From a virus, in the IMG/VR virus record IMGVR_UViG_3300025818_000054, positions 1 through 38,893 of that record: 38,893 bases of DNA, one strand, 5' to 3'. The notes below the pieces were generated by a model that saw only the letters and a list, made by a program, of their open reading frames with translations, was not told where the DNA came from and ran no database searches. Of this stretch, positions 30,731-38,300 are shown piece by piece. Within the stretch, counting starts at the first letter, position 1. Every line of letters starts with the position of its first letter. A program made the position numbers and the translations under genes.

Positions 30731-30998
30731 GATCCTCCTCAGTCATTTGCCCTTGTCCATCAACAACTTGCGGCGGCGGCGATCCGCCCTGTGTCAGAAA
30801 CCTGCCAATCAGGGCGTCTCCGGCATGTGCTTTGGGATGGGTCCGGGTCCGCCGATTGCCTCTCACATTCCCCAGTTCCCGGCCCGGGAGAGGTTTGCGA
30901 CGCGCCCGCTTCAAGACGTCTCAGGGGTCGGCGGGCGGCCGATCGGCGGTGTTCGCGAGCCCCGGCGCTCATGCGTGGAAGGTCCCGGGCCGGTTCGT
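30731..30998. other. Non-coding attP arm
   Basis: No credible gene. It contains an inverted repeat of 10 bases (CCGGCCCGGG near 30881 and CCCGGGCCGG near 30983). The short word AACTTGC occurs here and again on the other side of the core (near 30562). These might be integrase or accessory-factor sites, but nothing is decisive. Confidence 0.4.
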
Positions 30999-31511
30999 TC
31001 AGATACCGCGTTCCAGGTAGGCGATCACGTCGGCCTTGGTGACGTCGCCGAGATCCTTGTCGTAGGCAAGCTCCCAAAACGGGCTGTCGTGGCGATCGCC
31101 GCTGTAGCCCAGCCAATAGGCCAGGCTGCCTTCGTCGCCAGCTACGTTGCGCGGGATGGCGAGGTTGTCGTTGGTGACGCCGAAAGCGGCCCAGCCCGAC
31201 GCGCAGGCAGCGGTGCCGCACGCGGTGGCCGAGCACTTCAGCAGGTTGTTGATGGGGATCATATCGGCGACCTGCTCCCCGCACTCGTCGAGACACAGAT
31301 TCACGATACTGTCGCCGAAGCTGCCGCCGTTTTCGGCGATATGCTCGGTTACCTTGTAGTAGTGCTCGTCCAGCCAGCCGTCGGGGAACACCACGGCGAA
31401 AGTGTCGTGGCAGTAGTGAGTGTCGGGCACGCCGCGCAGGTAATCGGCGAGCAGCTTGCGGCGGCGGTGAAACTCGGTGGTGTCGGTCATTTGGCCGGTG
31501 GTGTCGGTCAT
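30999..31511 (-). CDS. Hypothetical protein with CGTAAC-G-A motif, 170 aa
   Basis: From ATG 31511, which has AGGAGA seven bases upstream; an upstream ATG overlapping the previous stop is the alternative. The segment SATACGTAACASGWAAFG resembles a CGT(A/V)AC..G.A motif that I recall from phage hypothetical proteins. Before it lies an acidic, Cys-containing part (VNLCLDECGEQVADMIPI). Five cysteines suggest metal or disulfide chemistry. It is the last gene of the operon before attP. Confidence 0.65.
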   Translation of the reverse strand: MTDTTGQMTDTTEFHRRRKLLADYLRGVPDTHYCHDTFAVVFPDGWLDEHYYKVTEHIAENGGSFGDSIVNLCLDECGEQVADMIPINNLLKCSATACGTAACASGWAAFGVTNDNLAIPRNVAGDEGSLAYWLGYSGDRHDSPFWELAYDKDLGDVTKADVIAYLERGI

Positions 31512-31552
31512 GCAGCGTCTCCTAAGCTGGCGCAGACAAATGTCGGGGTTCA

Positions 31553-32377
31553 TCACGACGCTTCCGCGCGGTCGAGCGGCCAGTCGGCAGGCTCCGGGTC
31601 GCCGAGCCATGCGACGAGACGGTCGATCTGCCACTGGCGTTCGGCGGCCCACACGGCGGGGCTCTCGGCTTCCCACGCGGCGCCCTTTACGGCGTCCCTT
31701 GCGGCGGCGCTCGCAGCAACGCTCGCGGCGGCCCACGAGGCGCCCCTCACGGCGGCGCCAGCGGCGTCCCACAAGGCGCCCCTCGCGGCGCCGCTCGCGG
31801 CGTCCCACGCGGCGCTCACGGCGCCCCTCGCGGCGGCGCTCGCGGCGTCCCTCGCGGCGGCGCCAGCGGCGTCCCATGCGGCGTCCCACGCGGCGTTCGC
31901 GGCGTCCCTCGCGGCGGCGCTCGCGGCGGCGCTCGCGGCTTCCCACGCGGCGTCCCACGCGGCGCTCGCGGCGGCGTTCCCGGCGCCGCGAGCGACGTCC
32001 CACGCGGCATCTCTCGCGGCGTCCCTCGCGGCGTCCCTCGCGGCGTCGTCGATCTCGCCACGGGCAAACTGCCTCGCGCCTACGATGGCGTCACGGACCC
32101 GGCTGTCTGCGGGGATGTGCTGCTCGTAGATGTGCAGCACCCGGGCGGCGCAGTCCGCCAGCCACAGCCGCAGCCGGCGCCTCACGTCGTCGTCACGGCT
32201 CGCAACCGTGCTGGCGACCCACACGAGGTCGTCAAGGGGGACACCAGCAGCGACCGCTTCTGACGCGGTCACACAACGGCCGATCCGCCAGGCCTTGCCG
32301 AGCAGTCGCGCGGCGGCGTGCTGGCGCTTCACGCACGGGCTGAGCGCCTTTAGCTCTTTGTAGGTCAGTCCGATCAT
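31553..32377 (-). CDS. Imm-5-like protein with alanine repeats
   Basis: 274 aa. Residues about 50-110 (LRLWLADCAARVLHIYEQHI, then DSRVRDAIVGARQFARGEID) match the pattern of the Imm-5-like putative immunity family. Residues about 111-240 are an alanine-rich array built on AARDAARDAAWDA-type units, predicted as a long amphipathic helix or solenoid, ending in a normal segment (ERQWQIDRLVAWLGDPEPAD). AGAGAG precedes the ATG. Family members occur in bacteria and phages; whether any gives immunity is unproven. Here it lies between DUF932 and attP, a common cargo position. Confidence 0.65.
   Translation of the reverse strand: MIGLTYKELKALSPCVKRQHAAARLLGKAWRIGRCVTASEAVAAGVPLDDLVWVASTVASRDDDVRRRLRLWLADCAARVLHIYEQHIPADSRVRDAIVGARQFARGEIDDAARDAARDAARDAAWDVARGAGNAAASAAWDAAWEAASAAASAAARDAANAAWDAAWDAAGAAARDAASAAARGAVSAAWDAASGAARGALWDAAGAAVRGASWAAASVAASAAARDAVKGAAWEAESPAVWAAERQWQIDRLVAWLGDPEPADWPLDRAEAS
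31663..32050 (-). repeat. GC-rich degenerate tandem repeat (alanine array)
   Basis: Units close to GCGGCGTCCCTC or GCGGCGCTCGCG, in multiples of three bases, encode the alanine array of the Imm-5-like protein. The frame is preserved throughout. Such an array can change length by slippage. Confidence 0.75.
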
Positions 32378-32386
32378 CTAGCTCTC

Positions 32387-32400
32387 TTGCAATTATGCAG
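32387..32400. promoter_or_regulatory. Possible weak operator upstream of the Imm-5-like gene
   Basis: TTGCA and TGCAG flank ATTA, the same half-site and spacing as O1 but with a different spacer and one arm mismatch. It lies just upstream of ATG 32377 and would allow the cargo gene separate control. Confidence 0.3.
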
Positions 32401-32429
32401 GGCGGCAGGCGCAGCGATGCCTGCCGCCC
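32400..32429 (-). terminator. 11-bp perfect stem after DUF932
   Basis: GGGCGGCAGGC and GCCTGCCGCCC pair perfectly with an eight-base loop, starting eight bases after the DUF932 stop. There is no U tract, so it may act as an attenuator or a barrier to 3' decay rather than an intrinsic terminator. Confidence 0.5.
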
Positions 32430-32436
32430 CGCCGGT

Positions 32437-33276
32437 TCAGTCGATGGTCACGAACACCGGGGTGGCGTCGATGTACTTCGCTACTTTGTCCTCGCGCACC
32501 GTCTTTGCATGCGCCGCGTTCTTCGCCGAGCGCACTGAGGCGTGCGTCGCCCATGCCGTCAGCACGTTGTAGAAGTCCCACACGGTGGCGGCGTTGGCCC
32601 GCATCGCGTCGGCGAACAGCTTGTTTTCCAGCCGCTCGTTGCCCTCGGCAAAGCCCTTGGTCAACTGCTCCATGTCGCCGTGGGTAAGCGGCACGTCGGC
32701 CCACCGGCGCATCCGCTTCGCGTTGGCGATAAAGCCCTCCGCGGACGTGACCACCGACTGCGCGATCACCGGGATCTTTTCTTCCATGTCGCCGATGTGG
32801 CGCACCCGGAAGTCGGCGGCGTCGCGGCCGATTACCGCGGTGTTGGCGCACACGAAGCGGTAGAAGCCGGCCCGGTAGCGCGCCGACAGCGAGCCGTCGT
32901 AGCTGTTGAAGGCGATGATGCGCAGGGCGATCTCGGTGCCGGCGATCTCCTCGACGTGGCCGGGAAACAAGTACTGGCGGAACGCGCGGGCGCCGTCGTG
33001 GCTGATGTCGTCGGCGACGCGCAGGTTGGTCGTGTCGAGGCCGGACTGCCGGATCGCTTCGTCGAACAGGGCGTAGACCCGCTCGTTCGGCATCAGCGCG
33101 TACTTGTCCGAGTGCACGGCGAGCACGCGGCTCTCGTCCTCGCGCACGACGGCCTGGTAGCCGTTGATGGTCTGGCCCATGCACGTCAGCGGACGCAGGC
33201 CAACCGGGAAGTACAGCGGGCTCTCGTGGTTGGCCGGCACGAAGCCGAAATCTTCCATCTGCTTGGCGTAGGTCAT
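32437..33276 (-). CDS. DUF932 protein
   Basis: 279 aa from ATG 33276, preceded by AAGGAGAA at six bases. Family traits are AVVREDESRVLAVHSDKYAL, then NERVYALFDEAI, then FNSYDGSLSARYRAGFYRFV with CANTAV and a long helical end. DUF932 proteins (plasmid and phage, sometimes called LGT or YubP-like) accompany recombination modules; the biochemical role is unknown. Here it follows the integrase group. Confidence 0.85.
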   Translation of the reverse strand: MTYAKQMEDFGFVPANHESPLYFPVGLRPLTCMGQTINGYQAVVREDESRVLAVHSDKYALMPNERVYALFDEAIRQSGLDTTNLRVADDISHDGARAFRQYLFPGHVEEIAGTEIALRIIAFNSYDGSLSARYRAGFYRFVCANTAVIGRDAADFRVRHIGDMEEKIPVIAQSVVTSAEGFIANAKRMRRWADVPLTHGDMEQLTKGFAEGNERLENKLFADAMRANAATVWDFYNVLTAWATHASVRSAKNAAHAKTVREDKVAKYIDATPVFVTID

Positions 33277-33293
33277 TGGGTTCTCCTTGGTGG

Positions 33294-33566
33294 TCAGACG
33301 TCGAGCAGCGTCCATGCAATGACGCTGTGGAACGGCACGACGGTCGGCACGCCGTCGACTTTGACGACAAAAGCGTCAGCGAGAACGGCGCAGAGAGGGC
33401 CGGTTTCAATCAGCCCCTAATTGTATTTCAGGAGTATTTCGAAGGACTGGCCGCGCGCCAGGGCGTTCTCCAGCACGATCTGCATGCTCGGCAGGCCGAT
33501 CGCGTAGCGCAGTTTCTAGCCGGGCAAGACCGACCGGAGCACGCTGTAGTGGTTGGGTTCGGTCAT
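33294..33566 (-). pseudogene. Small gene with two in-frame amber codons
   Basis: The ATG overlaps the previous stop (ATGA) and has GGGAG five bases upstream, so this is a regular operon gene start. The frame runs 90 codons to a TGA at 33294 but contains TAG at codon 17 (33518-33516) and codon 50 (33419-33417). All three segments look coding (16 aa; KLRYAIGLPSMQIVLENALA...; TGPLCAVLADAFVVKVDGVP...), with no frameshift. Either it is a decayed gene by two point changes (for example CAG to TAG), or the ambers are read through. No suppressor tRNA is seen. The family is unknown. Confidence 0.65.
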
Positions 33567-34111
33567 GCTGCTCCCTTTGGCGCCTTGCGCGCCTGGTCGA
33601 GCCGGTCGAGGCGCTTGTCCACTTCGGCCAGCAGCGTCTTGATGTCGACAACGTCCTTGCGGATCGCCTCGACCTCGGGATCGGCGCGGATCGGCCCGAA
33701 AGCCTCTTCGCGCAGGGCGGTGATCGCCGCCGCCGCCACACCAACTTCTTCGGCGATGAGCCGGTCAGATCGGCCGGCGCCGTAGCTGCCGGCGGCATCG
33801 TCAAAATACTGTTCGAGCAGACCCATCGCTTGCCGGAGCTGCCGGGGATCGAGCGGGGACGGCTGCTTCGTCGTCGCGGCCTTGGGTGCCGTCATGAAAC
33901 ACTCCGGGCAGATTGGCTTGATCGGGGCGCGGCCGCTGAACGACCAGCCCTGCCGCGCCAGTTTCTGGATGAAAACGTCGAGCGGCAGGTGCTTCGAGCC
34001 GGTGACAATGCCGTCCTCGCCGCAGGTGGCGCAGCTGGTGCGGGTGCCGACCTGCCCGGTCTGCCGGTCGATAAACGAGCGCGTTTCGAGGGAGACGCGA
34101 CGCGACGTCAT
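33563..34111 (-). CDS. Hypothetical protein with zinc-type cysteines, 182 aa
   Basis: Residues about 20-75 contain CATCGEDG and a later CPEC, a likely zinc ribbon. The C-terminal half has a HTH-like segment (RSDRLIAEEVGVAAAAITAL) and a coiled coil (DVVDIKTLLAEVDKRLDRLD). The ATG overlaps the integrase stop. A DNA-binding accessory role is plausible; no family is recognised. Confidence 0.65.
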   Translation of the reverse strand: MTSRRVSLETRSFIDRQTGQVGTRTSCATCGEDGIVTGSKHLPLDVFIQKLARQGWSFSGRAPIKPICPECFMTAPKAATTKQPSPLDPRQLRQAMGLLEQYFDDAAGSYGAGRSDRLIAEEVGVAAAAITALREEAFGPIRADPEVEAIRKDVVDIKTLLAEVDKRLDRLDQARKAPKGAA

Positions 34112-35127
34112 AACCGTTCGATCTCGCGGGCGAGAAAGTCGTCGGTCAGGTGGGCGTACCGTCTGACCATGCGGTCGTCGCGCCAGCCGCAGATCTTCTT
34201 CAGGGCCTCGGTGTGTCCTCCCTTCATCAGGAACCAGCTGGCGAAGTGGTGGCGCCAGTCGTGCACGGTGAAATCCTCGATGCCGGCTTTCTTGCAGGCG
34301 GTGGCGTGCGCCTTGGCGATCGGCGTGCCGCCGGTGACGCGGTGGTCGCGGTAGGGCTGGCCTAGCCGGTTCAGGAAGACGTGGCCGCGCGCCGGCTGCC
34401 AGGCGCAGCCATGCTGGAGCTGCATGGCCTCCAGCTCCGCGCGCACGCGGACGTGCATCGGCACGTAGCGCGGCGCCCGCGACTTGGTGTGGCGCAGCGT
34501 GATCTGGCCGCGCTCCCAGTTGACGTCGGCTAGCCGCAGCCGCAGCGCCTCGCCGATGCGGGCGCCCGAGAAGCACAGAAACACCGCCAGCGGCCGGACG
34601 TGGACAGCGTAGCTTTCCAGCAGCTTCTTCTGCTCCTTGAGGCTGAGCCAGTGCGGCGGCGGCGGTTCCGCTCTTCGGCGCGGCACCTTGAGCGCGGTGA
34701 ACGTTTGGCCGGCGCCGGCATCGTTCAGGACGGCCATGAGCGTGGACCTCCATCGGTTGACGGTGTCGTCGGCAAGGCCCGCCAGCCGGCTGCTGGCGAA
34801 GCCGCTCCAGGCGTCGGGCACCCGGTCGCAGGTAATCGGCCCGAACGCGGTCAGCAACGACTGCAGCTGCTTTAGGTCGTTGCGGTGCAGCTGTGGCCTG
34901 GAGGCCGTGTAGCGGTCTACCGCGAGCGCGAACGAGGGGACGGCGTGGCCGCCTTCCGGCCGGTGCAGCCATTCGAGGAGTTCGGCTTCGCGGCGGATGC
35001 GGACCTGCTCGGCAAGCTCGCGTCGATCCGTGCCTGTAGTCTCGCGGACACGGACGATGCGGCATCCGAGCCGGACAGTGCCTTTGAGGTGCCAGCGGGC
35101 ACCGCGCTTGACGAGGGTGAGGGGCAT
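34108..35127 (-). CDS. int: Tyrosine integrase
   Basis: The 339-aa tyrosine recombinase has an N-terminal arm-binding part, a SAM-like core-binding domain (about 65-155) and a catalytic domain with R190 (SGARIGEALRL), K215 (HTKSRAP), H289/R292 (HDWRHH), W315 (GWRDDRM) and nucleophile Y324 (RRYAHL). It would join attP (30683-30730) to a host tRNA-Gly gene. It sits inside the recombination operon rather than next to attP. The gene upstream (HTH) overlaps it by about 210 bases. Confidence 0.95.
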   Translation of the reverse strand: MPLTLVKRGARWHLKGTVRLGCRIVRVRETTGTDRRELAEQVRIRREAELLEWLHRPEGGHAVPSFALAVDRYTASRPQLHRNDLKQLQSLLTAFGPITCDRVPDAWSGFASSRLAGLADDTVNRWRSTLMAVLNDAGAGQTFTALKVPRRRAEPPPPHWLSLKEQKKLLESYAVHVRPLAVFLCFSGARIGEALRLRLADVNWERGQITLRHTKSRAPRYVPMHVRVRAELEAMQLQHGCAWQPARGHVFLNRLGQPYRDHRVTGGTPIAKAHATACKKAGIEDFTVHDWRHHFASWFLMKGGHTEALKKICGWRDDRMVRRYAHLTDDFLAREIERL

Positions 35128-35288
35128 GGCCAGTGACGGGTCTTTTCCAGGAGGAGGGCGACGGCCGCGGCGTCAAGGACGATGTCGTGGCCGATGCGAT
35201 TGTAGGGGATGGCGTGCCGGCGCACCGCTCGGCGCAGGGCGGCGCGCGGCACCTGCCAGGCTTCCGCCAGCTGGGCGAGCGGGATCAT
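34917..35288 (-). CDS. Small HTH protein, excisionase-like
   Basis: Residues 1-52 (MIPLAQLAEAWQVPRAALRR, then IPYNRIGHDIVLDAAAVALL) form a MerR/excisionase-type winged HTH like those directing integrase. The frame then continues about 70 residues as Ser/Ala-rich sequence over the integrase gene, which looks like overlap sequence rather than a domain; the functional part may be only the first 55 residues. The position directly before int supports a recombination directionality role. Confidence 0.6.
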   Translation of the reverse strand: MIPLAQLAEAWQVPRAALRRAVRRHAIPYNRIGHDIVLDAAAVALLLEKTRHWPCPSPSSSAVPAGTSKALSGSDAASSVSARLQARIDASLPSRSASAAKPNSSNGCTGRKAATPSPRSRSR

Positions 35289-35304
35289 CCCCGCAGCGTC
35301 TTTC

Positions 35305-35766
35305 TCACCACGGCACCTCGTCGTCGAGGTCGAACGAGCCGCCGCTCTGCTGCCGCGCCGCCGGGGCCAGCTGGCCCAGATCGTCGGCATCGTCGCGGGT
35401 GGCTTCGCCGCCGCCGTCCTTGCGGGCGTCGAGCAGGATGAGCTGGCTGTTGAAGCCGGAGAGCACCACCTCGGTCGCGTACTTCTCCGCGCCGTCCTTG
35501 TCCTTGTACTTGCGGGTGCGCAACTGCCCGGCGACGTAGCACTTCGAGCCCTTGCGCAGGTAGTCGGCAGCGATCTTGGCGACCGCGCCGAACACCACGA
35601 CGCGGACCCACTCGGTGCGGCTTTTGCGCTCGCCGCTGGTCTTGTCCTTCCAGTTCTCCGAGATCCCGATGCTGAGGTGGGTGATCGTTTCGCCGGCGTT
35701 GGTGTGGCGAACCTCGGGGTCGCGCCCCAGGTTGCCAATCACCTCAACGCGGTTCAAACCAGCCAT
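35305..35766 (-). CDS. ssb: Single-stranded DNA-binding protein
   Basis: The 153-aa protein has an OB fold of the SSB family: GLNRVEVIGNLGRDPEVRHT, then WVRVVVFGAVAKIAADYLRK, then GSKCYVAGQLRTRKYKDKDG. The acidic C-terminal tip DLDDEVPW corresponds to the partner-binding DDDIPF of cellular SSBs with W replacing F. It coats ssDNA during phage replication and recombination. The start overlaps the upstream gene. Confidence 0.95.
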   Translation of the reverse strand: MAGLNRVEVIGNLGRDPEVRHTNAGETITHLSIGISENWKDKTSGERKSRTEWVRVVVFGAVAKIAADYLRKGSKCYVAGQLRTRKYKDKDGAEKYATEVVLSGFNSQLILLDARKDGGGEATRDDADDLGQLAPAARQQSGGSFDLDDEVPW

Positions 35767-36058
35767 AGGCCTTCTCCATTGTCGTCATGATGTGGGCGAA
35801 GTGATCCTCGAACTGCGCTGCGAGGTGCTGGAACTGCTCGATGTCCTTCAGCTTCGAGAACGCCACGGCGAGCGCGGCGTGCAGCACCATTAGGGCGGGC
35901 TGAACGCCGTGGAGCCGGGCGGTTTCGTTGGTGAGCGCCAGCACGTCGTCGACGGCGTGCAGGAACTCGTTGCGGGCGATCTCGCCGCGCAGGGCGGGCT
36001 GCCGCGCCGCGCCGTCCAGCGCGTCGCGCAGCAGCCGGGCGACCTGATCGTCAGGCAT
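35744..36058 (-). CDS. Hypothetical protein, 104 aa
   Basis: All-helical protein (MPDDQVARLLRDALDGAARQ, then LHGVQPALMVLHAALAVAFS, then LKDIEQFQHLAAQFEDHFAH) between ERF and SSB. The ATG lies inside the ERF stop region and its end overlaps the ssb start. It may partner the recombination proteins; no family is recognised. Confidence 0.65.
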   Translation of the reverse strand: MPDDQVARLLRDALDGAARQPALRGEIARNEFLHAVDDVLALTNETARLHGVQPALMVLHAALAVAFSKLKDIEQFQHLAAQFEDHFAHIMTTMEKAYGWFEPR

Positions 36059-36815
36059 TGGGGTTGCGGGCTTCGTCGAAGTCGGCGTTGTCGCGCTTGT
36101 GCTGGACAATCGCCGCCTTGCGCTTCCGGTACTCGTGCACCAGCAGCTTGAAGCCCTGCGGGTCGTTCTCCTTGACCCCGTCGGTTGCCTCCTTGTTGCG
36201 CTCCATGTAGCCATCGAGGTCATCTATGGTCTCGCACCGGAGCATCCCGGCGATCAGCTCGATCCGTTTGGCGTCGTAGGCCGGGTTGGGCCGGACCGGC
36301 TGCGGCGGCGCCGTGGGCCGGCCGGAGGCGGCGTTGCCGTCGTCGTCGTCGGGCGCCACGCCGACCATCGCCGCCAGGGCGTAGCGCCGGCCGTAGGTAA
36401 TCGCCGAGCCGACGCCCTGGGGGTCGTCCTTGGTCGGCCGCAGCCACAGGGTGCTCTCGATGCTGGCGCCGGCCTCGTGGCCGATCACCGTGGTAATGCC
36501 GACCTTGCCGTCGTCAAACGTCGGCATCTGGATGACGCACAAACCGTTGGAAGTAAGCGCGTCGCGGCAGGCGTCGACCACCTCGGCGAGGTCGGCGTAG
36601 CGGCTCTTGAAGTGGGGGTTCTGCGACGACTTGGCGGCGTGCTCCATCGCCGCCTGCGCCTTGGCGAGCGCGGCGTACAGCGGGCCGAGGTTGATGGTGG
36701 GGGACGACGTCGGCCGGGGCGCCGGCAGCTCGCCGAACCGCTCGGGGACGTGCGGAAGAGCGCCGGTGATTGCGGCGGCGGCGGCCCCCGCGGTGCGGGG
36801 CAGGGTCTCGTTCAT
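36051..36815 (-). CDS. erf: ERF-family single-strand annealing protein
   Basis: The 254-aa protein has the ERF core: LAKAQAAMEHAAKSSQNPHF and KSRYADLAEVVDACRDALTS, then TVIGHEAGASIESTLWLRPT, then QGVGSAITYGRRYALAAMVG. It anneals complementary ssDNA, working with the exonuclease encoded two genes upstream. A charged C-terminal region (about 200-254) follows a linker. The start overlaps the previous stop (TAATG). Confidence 0.9.
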   Translation of the reverse strand: MNETLPRTAGAAAAAITGALPHVPERFGELPAPRPTSSPTINLGPLYAALAKAQAAMEHAAKSSQNPHFKSRYADLAEVVDACRDALTSNGLCVIQMPTFDDGKVGITTVIGHEAGASIESTLWLRPTKDDPQGVGSAITYGRRYALAAMVGVAPDDDDGNAASGRPTAPPQPVRPNPAYDAKRIELIAGMLRCETIDDLDGYMERNKEATDGVKENDPQGFKLLVHEYRKRKAAIVQHKRDNADFDEARNPNA

Positions 36816-37120
36816 TACTGAATTTCCTTCTTGTCGATCCCGAGGGCGTCCCAGAGGATCACCACCAGGTCGTCGGTCATTTCGGTGTAGTCTTCGGGGC
36901 GGGCGTCGACCTTCATGCCTTTGTAGTAAGACAAGGACGCGACCATGACCGCAAGCATGCACATTGGCGTGTTCTGCAGATGCGGCGCAATCTTGCCAAC
37001 GATGAAGTCGAGGATGCGCTGGGAGTGCGGGGTCACCAGGTCGATCAACTGCTTGAAGTCGGCGATTTCCTTGTAGCTGACTTCGACGTCAAACGCGGGG
37101 TCGCGCGACATGTCGGTCAT
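36815..37120 (-). CDS. Hypothetical protein, 101 aa
   Basis: Small acidic protein with a helical core (KQLIDLVTPHSQRILDFIVG, then MCMLAVMVASLSYYKGMKVD). AAGGAGG precedes the ATG, which overlaps the exonuclease stop. The location between exonuclease and ERF suggests a link to recombination; nothing more is visible. Confidence 0.65.
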   Translation of the reverse strand: MTDMSRDPAFDVEVSYKEIADFKQLIDLVTPHSQRILDFIVGKIAPHLQNTPMCMLAVMVASLSYYKGMKVDARPEDYTEMTDDLVVILWDALGIDKKEIQ

Positions 37121-38091
37121 GGAGCCTCCTTGATCCTGAGCGCGCCTTTGGCGTCGCGGGTGATCTCGATGCCGTGGCCGAACGCGTGGGCCACCACGGC
37201 GGGATTGCCGTCCTGATCGGCGGTCGTCTCGTTGACGATGGCCTTCAGTTTCTCCACTGCCTTGGCGTGCCGCTTCGCCGCCGGGCCGTCGTCCAGCCAG
37301 CTAACAGCCGCGGTGGCCCACTCGTTGTTGCCGGTCATGTCGCGCTCAATGCGCCTGGTCTTCACTTCCGTGCGGGCGACGGCGGTGTCTTCGGCGGCCA
37401 TGTCGGCGGCCATGCCGGAAGGGCGCCGGCGCTCGACTACGCGGGTCCAGAACTCCAGCTCGGCGAGGTAGAGCCGGTCCTGGTAGTCGGCGTCGGCGTA
37501 GACCACCTCCCACCAGTGGTCGGAATTGCCGACAAAGACCGAAAGCACGCAGGCCGGCAGGCCGGTGACGGCGAGGTTGTGCTGGACCTGCGGGTAATAG
37601 CTCTGGACGAAGGCGGCCTTGTCCTTGCCGGTGTACGGGTTGGTGTGCTTGGCCTCAGCCAGCCACCAGTTGCCGTCGTCGCCGACGATCAGCGCGTCGG
37701 GCCGGCACAGCCGCCAGACGTCGGCATGGTCGATGACGGTGGTCTCGTAGTATTCCGGCGCATTGCGGTCGGGCGAGAACTCGACTTGCCGGCTAAAGCC
37801 GGCGGCAATGTGCTCGAAAGAATGGGAGGAGTTAATGGCCGGAATGCCACCGCAACGGATCACGAGACTGTCCATCGCCTTCGACAGCCAGCGCAGGTTC
37901 AGGGCTTCGGTGGCAAGGCCCATCTGCACGCGCAGCACGCCGGACAGGTCCTCCGGCGTCACCGCGCCGGTCTTCTCGTCGTAGAGCCGGACCAGGTCGC
38001 CTTTCATGATGCGGGTGGCGTCCGAGCCGCCGAGGCCGCGGATGCCGTCAACCGCCGGCAGGCCGGCGAAGTCGTCCAGGGCGGCGCTCAC
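37117..38091 (-). CDS. YqaJ-type viral exonuclease
   Basis: The 324-aa protein has PD-(D/E)XK motifs: GGSDA (21-25), E62 in GLATEALNLRW, RPDALI with D132, LAEAK with E146 and K148, and YYPQVQHN (165-172). This matches the YqaJ/lambda-exonuclease group, which resects dsDNA ends 5' to 3' to feed the annealing protein. The C-terminal 100 residues are helical and family-specific. GTG start. Confidence 0.85.
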   Translation of the reverse strand: MSAALDDFAGLPAVDGIRGLGGSDATRIMKGDLVRLYDEKTGAVTPEDLSGVLRVQMGLATEALNLRWLSKAMDSLVIRCGGIPAINSSHSFEHIAAGFSRQVEFSPDRNAPEYYETTVIDHADVWRLCRPDALIVGDDGNWWLAEAKHTNPYTGKDKAAFVQSYYPQVQHNLAVTGLPACVLSVFVGNSDHWWEVVYADADYQDRLYLAELEFWTRVVERRRPSGMAADMAAEDTAVARTEVKTRRIERDMTGNNEWATAAVSWLDDGPAAKRHAKAVEKLKAIVNETTADQDGNPAVVAHAFGHGIEITRDAKGALRIKEAP

Positions 38092-38300
38092 AGGTGCGCC
38101 CTGTCGGTGGCGACCGGCTCCAGCGCCAGCGGCGCCTTGGCGAACACGGTGATGACAATGCGCCGGCCGTCGGCGCTGTCGAGGGCGACGTCGCGGATGT
38201 AGCAGTTGTCGCGGCGGCGCACCCGGCCCAGCCAGATCGCCGTGCAGCAGTGCCAGCTCAGGTCGAACGTGCGGCCGAAGTCGACAGCCGGCGGTGCCAC
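38088..38300 (-). CDS. Hypothetical protein, 70 aa
   Basis: The most likely start is GTG 38300 (V-APPAVDFGRTFDLSW); the frame opens to 38339. Beta-rich core (TAIWLGRVRRRDNCYIRDVA, then RRIVITVFAKAPL). It overlaps the gene before and the exonuclease after. No family is recognised. Confidence 0.55.
   Translation of the reverse strand: MAPPAVDFGRTFDLSWHCCTAIWLGRVRRRDNCYIRDVALDSADGRRIVITVFAKAPLALEPVATDRAHL

Noticed and set aside
30537-30914. N-terminal extension of the HTH protein through the tRNA segment
   Set aside because: The frame translates the tRNA-Gly 3' part and has no ribosome-binding site; the GTG at 30536 has a good one.
31663-32050. Regular repeats suggesting a CRISPR array
   Set aside because: Units are short, contiguous, in frame and degenerate; there are no spacers, no constant repeat and no cas gene.
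30672-32129. Long plus-strand open frame of 485 codons
   Set aside because: It is antisense to the alanine-repeat gene and crosses attP; its alanine/serine/arginine repeats are by-products of the repeat on the other strand.
33294-33566. Genome-wide reassignment of TAG to an amino acid
   Set aside because: At least three other genes (807, 1588, 7594) end naturally at TAG, and readthrough there gives no sensible extension.
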